A DNA stretch of 64,000 nt, taken from the NCBI GenBank assembly GCA_036245805.1, contig BTRK01000005.1, positions 49,220,553 through 49,284,552 of the forward strand, read 5' to 3'. The position numbers and the translations under genes were made by a program. Each line of letters opens with the position of its first letter. Within the stretch, counting starts at the first letter, position 1. This stretch comes from Pristionchus mayeri (lineage: Eukaryota > Nematoda > Chromadorea > Rhabditida > Neodiplogasteridae). Shown piece by piece: positions 1 to 9,795 of the stretch. Under the pieces are notes generated by a model. The model had not been told where the DNA came from. It worked only from the letters and a program-made list of their open reading frames with translations, and searched no databases.

Positions 1-402
1 AGACGACGAGAGTACGTAAACAGGGTGATTTCCCTAGTATGCCTCCGAAAAACACACGCCGCGGGCAGGAAAGATGTCCCATCAATCTAAAAAGTTGGGA
101 ATCCTGCCTCCAATACATTTTGAACATTCCTATGCAAAAAAACAGATTTTTTACCTAACTTTCCCCTAAAGTTATGAAAGCCCAAAAAATGTTCATGCAA
201 AAAATCACTTTTTGCGTAATGCCGAAATACCATGGTAATAATCTCCAATGAATTTGGTAGAACATACCTTAGTGTCACAATTATGCTTTCCCTGGCAAAA
301 AGTTACAACGAGTTCAAAAAGTGAGCGCGACTGTATATACACATTAATCATTTGCAAATTAATATAGAGACTTTGTTTAATAGTTCGACGCATATGATTA
401 AG

Positions 403-1325
403 GTTTCTCACATCTGGTCATTCCTCGTAGATGACTATAAGCAAAGACTGCCGCCCATTGAATATGTAATCTTTAACAAGCGGCCGACGTGCGTAAGAGT
501 TGATATTGAGATGGAAAAAGAATATCTGCGCCACTTTACTATAGGTGGCATTCCGAATTGGTATGAATCTCTTAATGACGCAAATGCTCCAAAGGTGAAT
601 TGGATTCAATGTCTACATCGTTTTCATAAAATTTATTGTGTTCCTTTCGTATTAGCATTGGACAATGCTAATGCAATCGAAAAAGGTCGACGTAAAGTGA
701 TATACCTTTTTTTCAGGAGCCTTATACGCGGATAACTTTTAAGATCCAAATGGATGATATTCCCAAGCTTTCGCCATTGTTCATCCGCACAAGTCTGATC
801 AAGTGTTGTGACATCAGATTAGAGAAGGGACTACTAGAGATGATCAATAAAACGATAAGGAGAGTTAAAATAGACACTTTGGACGCCACTTTCAACAATT
901 GTGATGATGATACGCGGTGAATAGTTGAAAATATTATTTAAGGTTCCTACTTTTTTTCCAGGAAATCAGTAACACAGATGCTTCGAATGAACACAGTATT
1001 CGAAGTCGGTTGCTATAAGGATACTTTTGACCCAGAAGAATTAAGTCAGTTTCGTATAAGACTTTTTCACATTACCTACATTTGTACAGGAAAACTGCTC
1101 GAGAATATTTCAACCTCTGGTGTATCTAGAATCTACATCGGTGAGGATTCGGCCAACGAAACTCTGCGGAACAATAAAAACGAATTGTTGTCAATAGCGA
1201 AGCGCATAATCCAAAACAATAAAGTGACAGATATAGTTATCTTTAGCTCAAGCGAACCCATCTGCAAAGTACGTGAGCCATATTCGAGATTTATGAAAAA
1301 GTTTTTTTACTATTTTGATGATTAA
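403..1325 (+). CDS. F-box-like protein, 5' exon not found (copy L1)
   Basis: Partial gene in four exons: 403-594 (64 codons, ending PPIEY...NDANAPK), 717-916, 962-1044 and 1090-1325, all GT-AG and in phase, with stop at 1323-1325. The 49-bp intron 1045-1089 is open in frame and can be mistaken for coding. Exon lengths (192, 200, 83, 236) match the copies at 7336-8530 and 15120-16826, so it is the same family. The F-box proper (LPxDV...) lies in the family's first exon; I could not find that exon in bases 1-400, so the gene is either cut by the window edge or 5' truncated. The family role, by analogy, is substrate recognition in an SCF ubiquitin ligase; the C-terminal half (ending ...FFYYFDD) is a domain I do not recognise by name. 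Function is inference. Confidence 0.7.
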
Positions 1326-2766
1326 TTACTGTTTCCGAAGAATTTTATATTAAATTGGAAAAATTAATGGTCACTCTCATTATTTCCCGTCATTTGATTA
1401 CTTATCCGCTCAAACTTGTTCCTTTCACAATCTTCATATCACGCTGTTCACGAAAGAATCGAGCTAGAATGAGCTTTCATGGGAATGGAGGAAAAATAAT
1501 GATTCTAGTTAGCAGTGGTTTTGGCACCCTCTAAGGATGCTTCTCCGATCCCCTAAGTCTCAATACACCAGGATCACTTCTGAGCTCATGGAACCGGGTC
1601 GGTCAATCTGGTTCCCAACTTTAAATGCGTTTATCTCGGTTCCTATGAAGTTTGGTGAGAAATGACCCTCGGAGTGACCCCGGCTCAGTTTTCGAGCTCT
1701 ATCGATCTATCAAAACCGTTTCTCATGAATGGGCATTTGAACAACGCTACATTATTAGCCACTTTTCTCAAAAGTGTAGGAAAAGTCGTGGCTCAAATTT
1801 CCCCACCAGATAGAGCAAGTCAAGAGCTATCAAATGACTGGTTTGCCAAGAAAATACGGACAAACTGGTGGTAGTTACATTCGCTTTAGTTTTCGGGATC
1901 ATTTGAAGTCGTTTTTCATTCCATTAGACCGCGATGCCTAGTTGTTCTCCCATTTACTTTTCAATCCGATTTTCCCGATGTCACTGTTCGATTTCAATTC
2001 TTAAGGACTATGGGATTGGATGCTCTGGATATCACTAGGAGCACTTTTCTTTCACCCCCATCATATTCCGGCGAGTTTAGCGCGCGCGCTCTCTCCAGCC
2101 TAGTTATGCGAGCTCATGCACCGGTTGCGAAACGAGTAAAATTACTTTCTTTTACGACGCGATGCCGCCGTTAATTAACCATTTCATTGAAAAATAAAAT
2201 AAAACTTGGTTTGAATGAATGAGTAGCCCAGGAAACATCCATGTGTCGCGTGTCTTTCAATGCGTCTTCATTGCCCTAACGAGCCGTGCACTGAATAGTG
2301 TAAAATTCTCAGCAAGCATCATTATTGTATGCTCTCATCACCACCATCGGCACAATTCCCAGTTTCACACCCAATAAATACAGTATATAAATGATTATTT
2401 GAAGTTGGCGTCTTTTTCAGGAAGCACATCGAATCTCCGCGGTCTAACTACTGCAATAGAAATAGTGTCCTCGTTTCGATTAGGATACTTTACATATAAG
2501 CTCTCGTCCTTAAGCATGCGTTCATGAAAATGTTCTCTTCCTATTGTAATATTTGAATGCTTCAAAAAATAGTAATATCTTGAGATAAACGTGCATTTCT
2601 GCGAGTCTCGAGAAGATACTGAATCTAGTAAGCGTTAGCATTTTTAAGAAGCGATTTGCGGTCCATGATCTTGTCAGCTTTCTATGACGAAACTTTGTAT
2701 TGTTTTCAAAATTTACAGTATTCATCTCATAACGTTTAGAGGTTCGCAGACGAGTTTATCAACATA
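1326..2766. other. intergenic, with repeat and promoter relics
   Basis: No gene recognised. Bases near 1912-1935 carry the phrase TTTTCATTCCATTAGACC, seen again at 2820-2837 at the start of a SINE-like insertion. Bases near 2285-2430 resemble 7000-7110, just upstream of the F-box gene at 7336 (shared motif CACCCAATAAATAC followed by TTGAAGTTGGCG-like sequence), so this looks like the remnant promoter of a lost F-box copy. Confidence 0.4.
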
Positions 2767-3776
2767 ACACGCGTCTTCTGAGAGATTGCATGACATCGAG
2801 ACCCCCCTTTGACAAAATGTTTTTCATTCCATTAGACCCCATCCGAGTATTTAAGCATCGATTGGAGAACCACCCCAGCATCGATTGGAGGACCTCTCTC
2901 ACCCTCAATGACTCAGGAGAGTCCCCCCCCTTGCAATCGTTAATTATTTATGTCTTCATGGTATCGTCGCGCCTCGGGCGTAGATAAATTAATTAAATGT
3001 TCAAAGTGCTCGGATCTTTGATATTTTCGTGGTAGGTGTCCCTAAGGTCCAGAACCTTTTTATACATGCGGATTCCGCGATTTCTCAAAACTGCCTAAAA
3101 GCCGGCTCTTGAAATTTCGAAAATTCGAAAATTCATAAAATGCTTCAAAATTGAGCTAGAGATTTTGTTCAAAAATCCAAAAAGACCGCCTTGTTACGAA
3201 CAATAACTTTTATGTTGACACTTTTAGTGTAGCGAAACGTCAAACTTTCGAAAAGTGCAATAAATCATTTGCTCGACATCATTTTTTCTAATTTTTTGGC
3301 CGTCGTGAAAAAAATTAGTTCCTTGCATCCTGAGATTTTATCAGAATCGTAATCTGCTACCTATTCTACCCCAGGAAAACAATTTTCACGAAAATCGAAG
3401 GTATAGTATTCATCGAGTTTTGGCCTCAAACATGGCGAACCTCGTGTTTTCGAGCAAAATCGAAAATTTCATGATGTCATATATAAGTAATTATCGCACA
3501 TGCATATATTTTCTTTCCGTTTTCAATGTTTACTGACCTATTTATACCGATTCAGATTGAAAAAACCGAAGATTTCAATACTTCACAAAATCGCATTTTT
3601 TCACAAAATTTCTCACATTTCATGATTAGGCAGTTAGGCAGTTTTGAGAAATCGCGGAATCCGTATGTATAAAAAAGTTCACGACCTTAGGGACACCTAC
3701 CACGAAAATAACAAAGAGATTCGAACACTTTGAACATTTTGTCAAACGCCACCTGCCATCTCTCAGAAGACGTGTG
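2767..3776. repeat. foldback element FB1 (long inverted repeat)
   Basis: The outer ends are inverted copies of ACACG(CG)TCTTCTGAGAGAT followed by a conserved GTTTGACAAAATG-like block. Internal blocks such as the one around 3020-3110 (GATTTCTCAAAACTGCCTAA) recur inverted around 3630-3720. The left arm is interrupted at about 2817-2999 by a 180-bp insertion with a SINE-like 3' end; the right arm is uninterrupted. The ends match FB2 at 11325-12647, so the two belong to one family. No coding capacity. Confidence 0.8.
2817..2999 (+). mobile_element. SINE-like insertion in the left arm of FB1
   Basis: This sequence is absent from the right arm of FB1 and is bounded by AAATG on both sides, a possible short target duplication. 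It contains two copies of CATCGATTGGAG and ends with GTCGCGCCTCGGGCGTAGAT, the same 3' domain as the tRNA-derived SINE at 57895-58080. No clear A or B box is seen here, so it may be a chimera or a decayed copy. Confidence 0.5.
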
Positions 3777-4628
3777 ATAAATCAATGTATTTCCTAGTGG
3801 AAACATTCAAGACCAATGCCCTTATGCTCAACTGTGCAGCATCAAGCTGCAATTTGAAACACGAATTAGCTCGAAGCAAAATGGGATTTTATTCTTATGT
3901 CCAGCGCACAATTTAAACGCAAAATAATAGATTACACTCGGCACACTGTTGCAGAAATCCTCGTATATTCGGTTCTCGGCCTCCTCGAGATATCCGAACA
4001 TGTTCCTGCAAAAACAAATGACTGTCTGGTGTCGTCATTGGGACGTTTCGGGATGGACCCGCATGAAATGACTCTCTTTTCTCTAGTTATCTAAATATGC
4101 CCTAGAGCAGGCATTATTATGCGAGATGCATCTATTGTGAAACCATTTCTGTTCCAGTGTGGAGGGTCGACATTCGTTGTATCATAACGCATAATTGAAT
4201 ATTCGTTTCTCGTTGTGCCTTGGAGCTTAGGTAAAATATAAATTGCCAGCACTCACTGGCCGAAGATTGCCGATTCGAGAGCGTTGGTGATGAAGTCTCG
4301 AGTGGAGCACTCCACGTGATCTTCCAGAGACCGCAGACTGCATTTGGCTGCATATCACTCCATTAATCACTATTATTTGCATGAATATAATCGTTCGGTT
4401 GCATAAGAACAATTTTCTACTTTTCCGATTACTTTTTTTCCGGGATTTTAACACCGCTTTATTGATTCAAACCTTGAACTCTAAAGTAAGTGCTGAAGAG
4501 AAACTATTCCGGGAATGAGTCATATTGCGTTCAACTAACCTTAACATTGCACTTGCCTTGATTCCATGACGAGATTTCATTTCAGTGAGATTCGGTTTGA
4601 CCATCGAGTTTAACAAAGTCTAGATATG
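3777..4628. other. no recognisable feature
   Basis: About 850 bases between FB1 and a small palindrome. Short open frames only, without splice-consistent coding or homology to other parts of the window. Confidence 0.4.
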
Positions 4629-4773
4629 AGTGTTGTTATTTCGCGCGGCATGCAACCGATGGGAAATGACAGATCGGCCGAGAGCTCGTCGGAGATAAAT
4701 GAGATGGCGATCTTTCGAGCGCTCGCTCATTTCCCATCGCTCGCGAACGATGAGTGCTCGAAATAGCAACACT
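4629..4773. repeat. imperfect palindromic MITE
   Basis: Ends are inverted copies (AGTGTTGTTATTTCG at left; CGAAATAGCAACACT at right), with an internal inverted block around GATGGGAAATGA / TCATTTCCCATC. It resembles the element at 7125-7236 in size and in its GC-rich centre. Confidence 0.6.
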
Positions 4774-5175
4774 ACTAGGCATTAGGGTTTTGGTAAATCG
4801 ATAATGATCGTTATTCGAGACTCAGATTTGGAAACTATTCTACCTTGATCAAGTCGAATTCAGTAAACGACCACTCACTACATTCATTCCATCGTCATGT
4901 GCTTGGTTGTCCATCACGAAGATGGTAGTGTCCCAGGACGGGATTGATGGTGAGCACTTTCGGCTTGCTCTGCGATTATCTCTTCTGGAATAGCAATTTC
5001 AAAATCAGATTGTACTTGAAAAGGTAACAAAAAGAGCATATCTACATACGAAAAATATTTTTATCTAAACAATTTTTTTTGAAAAATAGCAATCGAAATC
5101 AACGAGACAATACTGAGAGGCAATTCACATCGAGCCTGGTTTTGCAATCACTCGCTTATGGAGTGGAGCAATCGC

Positions 5176-5248
5176 CTGACTCTCTTCAGTTTGCACGCTC
5201 TCTCGTCTCTCTGACCAGCGAGAGAGCGTGCAAACCGAAGAGAGTCAG
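5176..5248. repeat. CTCTC-type palindromic MITE, copy 1
   Basis: Near-perfect hairpin: CTGACTCTCTTCAGTTTGC at left and its complement at right, with CGCTCTCTCG / CGAGAGAGCG inside. The same family occurs at 5368-5439, 41439-41496 and 60651-60727, and a half copy near 34045-34090. Confidence 0.75.
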
Positions 5249-5367
5249 ACCATCGTTCCGCGTATTAATCATACAAACTTCTTCAATGATAAGAGAAAAT
5301 CGTGTCTCTCGTGGTAGTGACTTATCGCCCGTGTACTACAGGGTCGACCAATGTTCGGAGTAGTCGT

Positions 5368-5439
5368 CTGACTCTCTTCATTTTACATACTATCGCGCTT
5401 TCTCTAACCTGTGAGAGAGTGTAATTCGAAGAGATTCAG
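5368..5439. repeat. CTCTC-type palindromic MITE, copy 2
   Basis: A more diverged copy of the element at 5176-5248, with the same CTGACTCTCTTCA start and GAAGAGATTCAGG end. It lies 120 bp downstream of copy 1 in the same orientation. Confidence 0.6.
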
Positions 5440-5449
5440 GCCATTGCTC

Positions 5450-6060
5450 AATGTACGCTTACATGAAAGATCACCCTTACGATAATTAGGAGAACATGGG
5501 ATGGTTGCGCTTCCTGCCAACCTTGAAGGTCCTCACATCGCATCCTTTCGCTCTCTGTCTTTATCTGGTGTCCGTAGTTCTTTCGAAGTGTGACGATTTA
5601 GGCGTCTGACAGGGATGATTAGTAAGGGAAGTGGAGTTCATATGTGGTAAGAAAAGACGCGAATGAGTGGCAAAGCTAGCAATGCCGCATGGGTGGGAGA
5701 TTGCAAACAACACGATGAAGTCAAGGTCGCATGAGAGAGCCACTCTGCTCGTCTGCGCCCTCTCTTTCTTACATGTTCTCTAATCTCGTAAACAACAGTC
5801 GATGTTGCTTTCTCACATGACAATAGAGAGACATACCCTCTCCCACCCTTCTCTCCCGCACTCACGTCAGATTAGCTAGAATATGTAGCATATTCTCTCG
5901 CCAATCTAGTAGTTGTTAGCTAAAATATGAGATTATTTCCCGTGAAGCAATACCTACGATAAATCGCTGCTGTATGGTCAGCCAATGCCAAGAACTGAAT
6001 GGAGCAGCTGAAACTAATTCGAGTGGCCATGACGGGGTGGGGGGAGATAAGAGTGATGCC
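5450..6060. other. no recognisable gene
   Basis: AT/CT-rich stretch with short overlapping frames on the minus strand and no supported exon. Confidence 0.35.
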
Positions 6061-6062
6061 GC

Positions 6063-6271
6063 GGAAAAAGTCAAGGAGAAGAGGAGATATTTGAATTCCC
6101 GCAATTTCGTATCACGGCTCTCTGTAGAGCTAACGACTTGAAATTTGGAATATGAGGCATAAAATCGTTGTACACCCCAAAAACGAAGTTTCAAGTCTCT
6201 AGCTATACTGGGAGCTGATATACAAATTTGCGGGAATTCAAATATTTCCACTTCTCCTTGACTTTTTCCAC
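6063..6271. repeat. short foldback element related to 53033-53426
   Basis: Inverted ends built on GGAAAAAGTCAAGGAGAAG and TTGAATTCCCGCAA. The arms carry AGCTAACGACTTGAAATTTGG, also present in the large palindrome at 53033-53426 as AGCTAGCGACTTGAAATTTG, which ties the two together. Confidence 0.65.
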
Positions 6272-6817
6272 GTCATGAAATGGCGTGAATGTGAGAGTTG
6301 TAAAATGCAACGGAGAGCTAGAGAAACTAGAGAAGCGAGATGCATGTCGCGACCTTGGCATGGGGAAACTCTATTTCTCTGTTGGTTAAACTTCGTAAAC
6401 AACAATTTGGCCTCCCCAGAGCAGAGTCCAAACTATGAACGGGGCAAGGAAAGGAATGCGGATATAATCTTTCGTTAGACGTACAATTAAGCTGACTTCT
6501 GAAACAGAAGCTCAAATATATGTTGTAATGTTCGAAATAGACACAAATGTTGCAAAGAAAGGTAAGAAACTGATCGACTATCGACTTGTGCTGAAGATGC
6601 GCTGGAAAAGTTTTGATTTTTTATTCTGCTATCAGGCATTGTTGTCTCAATATGGGAAAGTCTATCGGCATGGTAAAAATATAACATATTACAGATTTTC
6701 CCGCCTATCGCAAGACTTTTCCTGTATATTTTCTCAAATTCTCGACTGAGATCAAACGAAATCGACAAATTTCGAATAATTCGCGACACAACGCTGATAG
6801 CATGAGGTCGGAAGGTA

Positions 6818-6960
6818 GCTTACTGGATGATATCCAAAAAAATGCATTCAAATGTGGAACTTTCACAGAATCATTTTTGACACTTAGGGAACCTACTGTG
6901 AAAGTTCTACAGAAGGATTCATTTTTTGGTTATCATCCAGTAGGTTACCATCTAACGGCG
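6818..6960. repeat. inverted-repeat element
   Basis: TTACTGGATGATATCCAAAAA at left is mirrored by TTTTGGTTATCATCCAGTA at right, and GGAACTTTCACAG by CTGTGAAAGTTC inside. It accounts for most of the open frame that starts at 6802, which I therefore do not call a gene. Confidence 0.6.
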
Positions 6961-7124
6961 ATCATCCGACCTAGTGACAATCACAGTCAGCATCTCAATT
7001 ATCGATTGTATGCTCTCTCTTCGTCACCGCTGCCATGCTTTTCCCACCCAATAAATACCATTGAAATGGCAGTAATTTGAATTTGGCGCTTCTTTTGAAC
7101 GCACGCGCTCAATCCCCGCGTTCT

Positions 7125-7236
7125 CACTAGTGATGACAAATCGGCGTGCGCTCACCTCATTTCACACACTCTCTCACCGGTCAGACAGAGCGAGAGAGCG
7201 TGTGAAAGGAGGAGAGCGCGCGCCGATTTGGCAGCA
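7125..7236. repeat. palindromic MITE with CACTAGTG ends
   Basis: Left ACTAGTGATGACAAATCGGCG and right CGCCGATTTGGCAGCACTAG are inverted copies; the centre carries TTCACACACTCTCTC and GAGAGCGTGTGAA. TTCTC stands directly outside both ends. It lies about 100 bp upstream of the F-box gene at 7336 and may sit in its promoter. Confidence 0.65.
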
Positions 7237-7335
7237 CTAGTTCTCACGCATGTAATAATGAGCAATCGTTTCGAATTATTATATATAGTATATTTAAAAA
7301 AATAGTATATTTATAAAATCTCATAATTTATCATC

Positions 7336-8530
7336 ATGACTTTATCTTCTTATGCTGCGAATGACCTTTCACTGGCCACTCTGCCAGCGGATATTGTCAG
7401 GGAGATAATCCGAAACGCAGAAAGCATGGATAATATGCTCTTTGTGAGTTTGATGGCTTTTAGCAATAACTAAATCCTTTAACCTTTAAATATATGCAAA
7501 ATTATGTAGATCTCTCGTGCATGGACTCCTCTCGTATCTGACTCTATCAAGAGACTCCCTCCCATAGAATATGCAGTATTTTATCCGAGAGAGGGCATGG
7601 TGAGATTGAGTATCGAGTTTGAAACACGATACTTGCCGCATTTCACTCGCGGAGTTCTTAAGAGTTGGAATAAATCTGAACCACTACCTCCTCTTCCTAA
7701 GGTTAGTTTCTTTAAATATCTTTATTAAAGCCTTGCATTACCTTTTCATGTGCATTTCATAAGATTAATGATGTTGGTATGTTATCATCTGTTTTGGAAT
7801 ATGTGATCACTAAGAAAATATTTTATATATTTTGTTTTAAAGCATTTTTATTAGCCTTGCGGATTCGATCGATATTTCAGGTGCCTATAACACGGATTTC
7901 TTCTTCGCTCACTCTTCAAGATGTTCCAGTTATTTTGCAATTGTTCAGCCGCGCAAATCGGTTGAAGTGGTGTGACATACGTTTAGACCAAGGAACTCAC
8001 ACGTACAGTAGTAAGGAATCTTAAAATCGAAGAAATAAACTTCTCCTTCTGGAAATGTGATCGAGAGGCTAGGTATTTATATTTGAACACAAATTTTATT
8101 GAAGCCCTCTCATAGAGAAACTGTAAATATACATATTTCAGAAAATACGCTGTCGAATTGCTTCAACTGAATCAAGTTTTCGAAGTTTGGTGTTACGCGG
8201 ATATATTTGACAAAGACGAACTGCGTAAGTTTTAAGAAATTTGAGACAACATTTCTGAATCCCCTTGAAAATTAACAACAATAATCAGGTAAACTTCTGC
8301 ACAGCTTGTCATCCTCTCGAACGTCTCATATCTACATAAAGGAGATCTACGGCAATCAAACGGTATCGAAGTATCAAGATGAATGGATTTCGATAGCGAA
8401 AGATTTGATCGAAAAGAAGAATACTAGAACTGTATCCATGAGAAGTGGTATCGAACTTGTTCCTAAAGTGCAAGAGTACAAACCGATCCTCGGGTTCATG
8501 AAAATGTTCATTTCCTATTTTGATATGTAA
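7336..8530 (+). pseudogene. F-box-like gene with a frameshift in exon 3 (copy L2)
   Basis: Five exons: 7336-7443 (MTLSSYAAND...LPADIVREII, the F-box), 7510-7701 (SRAW, RLPPIEYAVF), 7881-8072, 8142-8224 and 8289-8530 (ends MFISYFDM, stop 8528-8530). The first two and last two exons are clean and match the L1 and L3 copies in length and phase. Exon 3 is 192 bases where 3n+2 is needed. The frame stops after ...CDIRLDQGTH at about 8022, but a one-base shift near 7990-8000 restores ...VVRNLKIEEINFSFW, which aligns with L1. So it is either a recent pseudogene or holds a base-calling error. The intact protein would be an F-box adaptor of about 280 residues. Confidence 0.75.
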
Positions 8531-9789
8531 ATGTTTTAAAAACATCGCCAAACAATTAACATTATAGCATTTTCGAACCAATGTTACATTTTCAAATTCA
8601 CTAAAGGATCAATTTCCTGCGGTATGGATTGTCTCCGCTTATATGGGGAATCGGATAGGATTTGGATCGCGAGCTATTTTCCCGTTTCGTTCATTTCCTT
8701 CACAATTGTGCGCTGACAAAAATGCCAACGCTCGATTTCAAGATAGTTGATGTATTTTGTATCATGTGATAACAATCAAATATTGCCAGCCCAAATGGGC
8801 ATAGCAGTTTTGATACGATCGTAAACCGTAACACGGTTTCGAAATTCCGGGTTTCATTCCACACAAAATAGGAGCCGAATTATGTTTGTTTTTTTTAATT
8901 CAAAGATTACCCTGCCGCACATGAAACGGGGGGAGAGAGCGCATTGGCATGAGAGTTCGAGAAACGATACATAGATATTATCTCGATGTATTTTTTTCTT
9001 AAGTGATATAGGAGCAGAATATATTGGAAAAACGGAGCTTTAGATGCGGACTTCGACCATTTCAGTACACTCTAGTGCGTGTTTGCGTGTTTATATTGGC
9101 TGCCATCTCTCTTTTCGCTTAGTCCTCTTACTCGTTCGTGTGTTTCCTTACTCTCGCTCCCATCTGCTTTTTCTTTCTCTCTATGTGCTCTCTGTAATGG
9201 GCATACTCTCTAAACCGTCTGACCAGGAAAATTCTACTCTGTTCCTTTTGCTCTCTGTCTACTCTTCCTCTATGTAGCTATCTCTCCGCGACATACTCTA
9301 GTCCCTCTGCTGGACGAAACTGAACCTCTTCCTTCGACATAGTCTCTCTTGCCGCATGGATGAGATAGATACAGTGCAAAGCAGAGCGAGTCAGACAAAC
9401 ACTCCCATGACTAGGGAGAGAGCCATTCATCTTCCTTCCCCTTCTTCTGTCGATCTCCCTCTCACCGCTACACGTTCAAACGCGTCGCTGTGATCTCTGA
9501 AATGTTTTCGAGAGCAACTTCATATGTTTCTTCGACTTGTCTGTTAAAATTTAAGGATTTATGTTATACTTTCTTGATTCATTCCATATCTTTGTCACTT
9601 ACAACGTGAGTGCAAGCGTACCCGATTTAAGCACTTTGTGACGCTATATTGTTAAGCCATGTGAAAGGTTTTCTGAATTGTTCAGTTGTTTTCCGGGATA
9701 TGCTATCAAGAACTGCATCTCTTCTTGTTATCTCACCAGTCTGTACGAAGATTGCGCGCAGAATGAAGTGATGCTTTTCTTTTCTTCAC
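8531..9789. other. intergenic, CT-rich
   Basis: Contains long CT/AG-skewed stretches (about 9040-9480) that create a spurious frame on the plus strand. It probably includes the promoter of the CHK gene that starts at 9796, but no specific element is recognised. Confidence 0.4.
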
Positions 9790-9791
9790 AG
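9782..9791 (+). promoter_or_regulatory. 3' splice site upstream of ATG, candidate trans-splice acceptor
   Basis: TTCTTCACAG ends 4 bases before the start ATG of CHK copy A. Copies B (AG 35092-35093) and C (AG 46080-46081) have equivalent sites 8 bases before ATG. In nematodes this spacing is typical of spliced-leader addition; a 5' UTR intron is the alternative. Confidence 0.55.
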
Positions 9792-9795
9792 AATT

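Noticed and set aside
9044..9277. Plus-strand frame with hydrophobic segments
   Set aside because: Produced by CT-rich low-complexity sequence; no family, no splice context.
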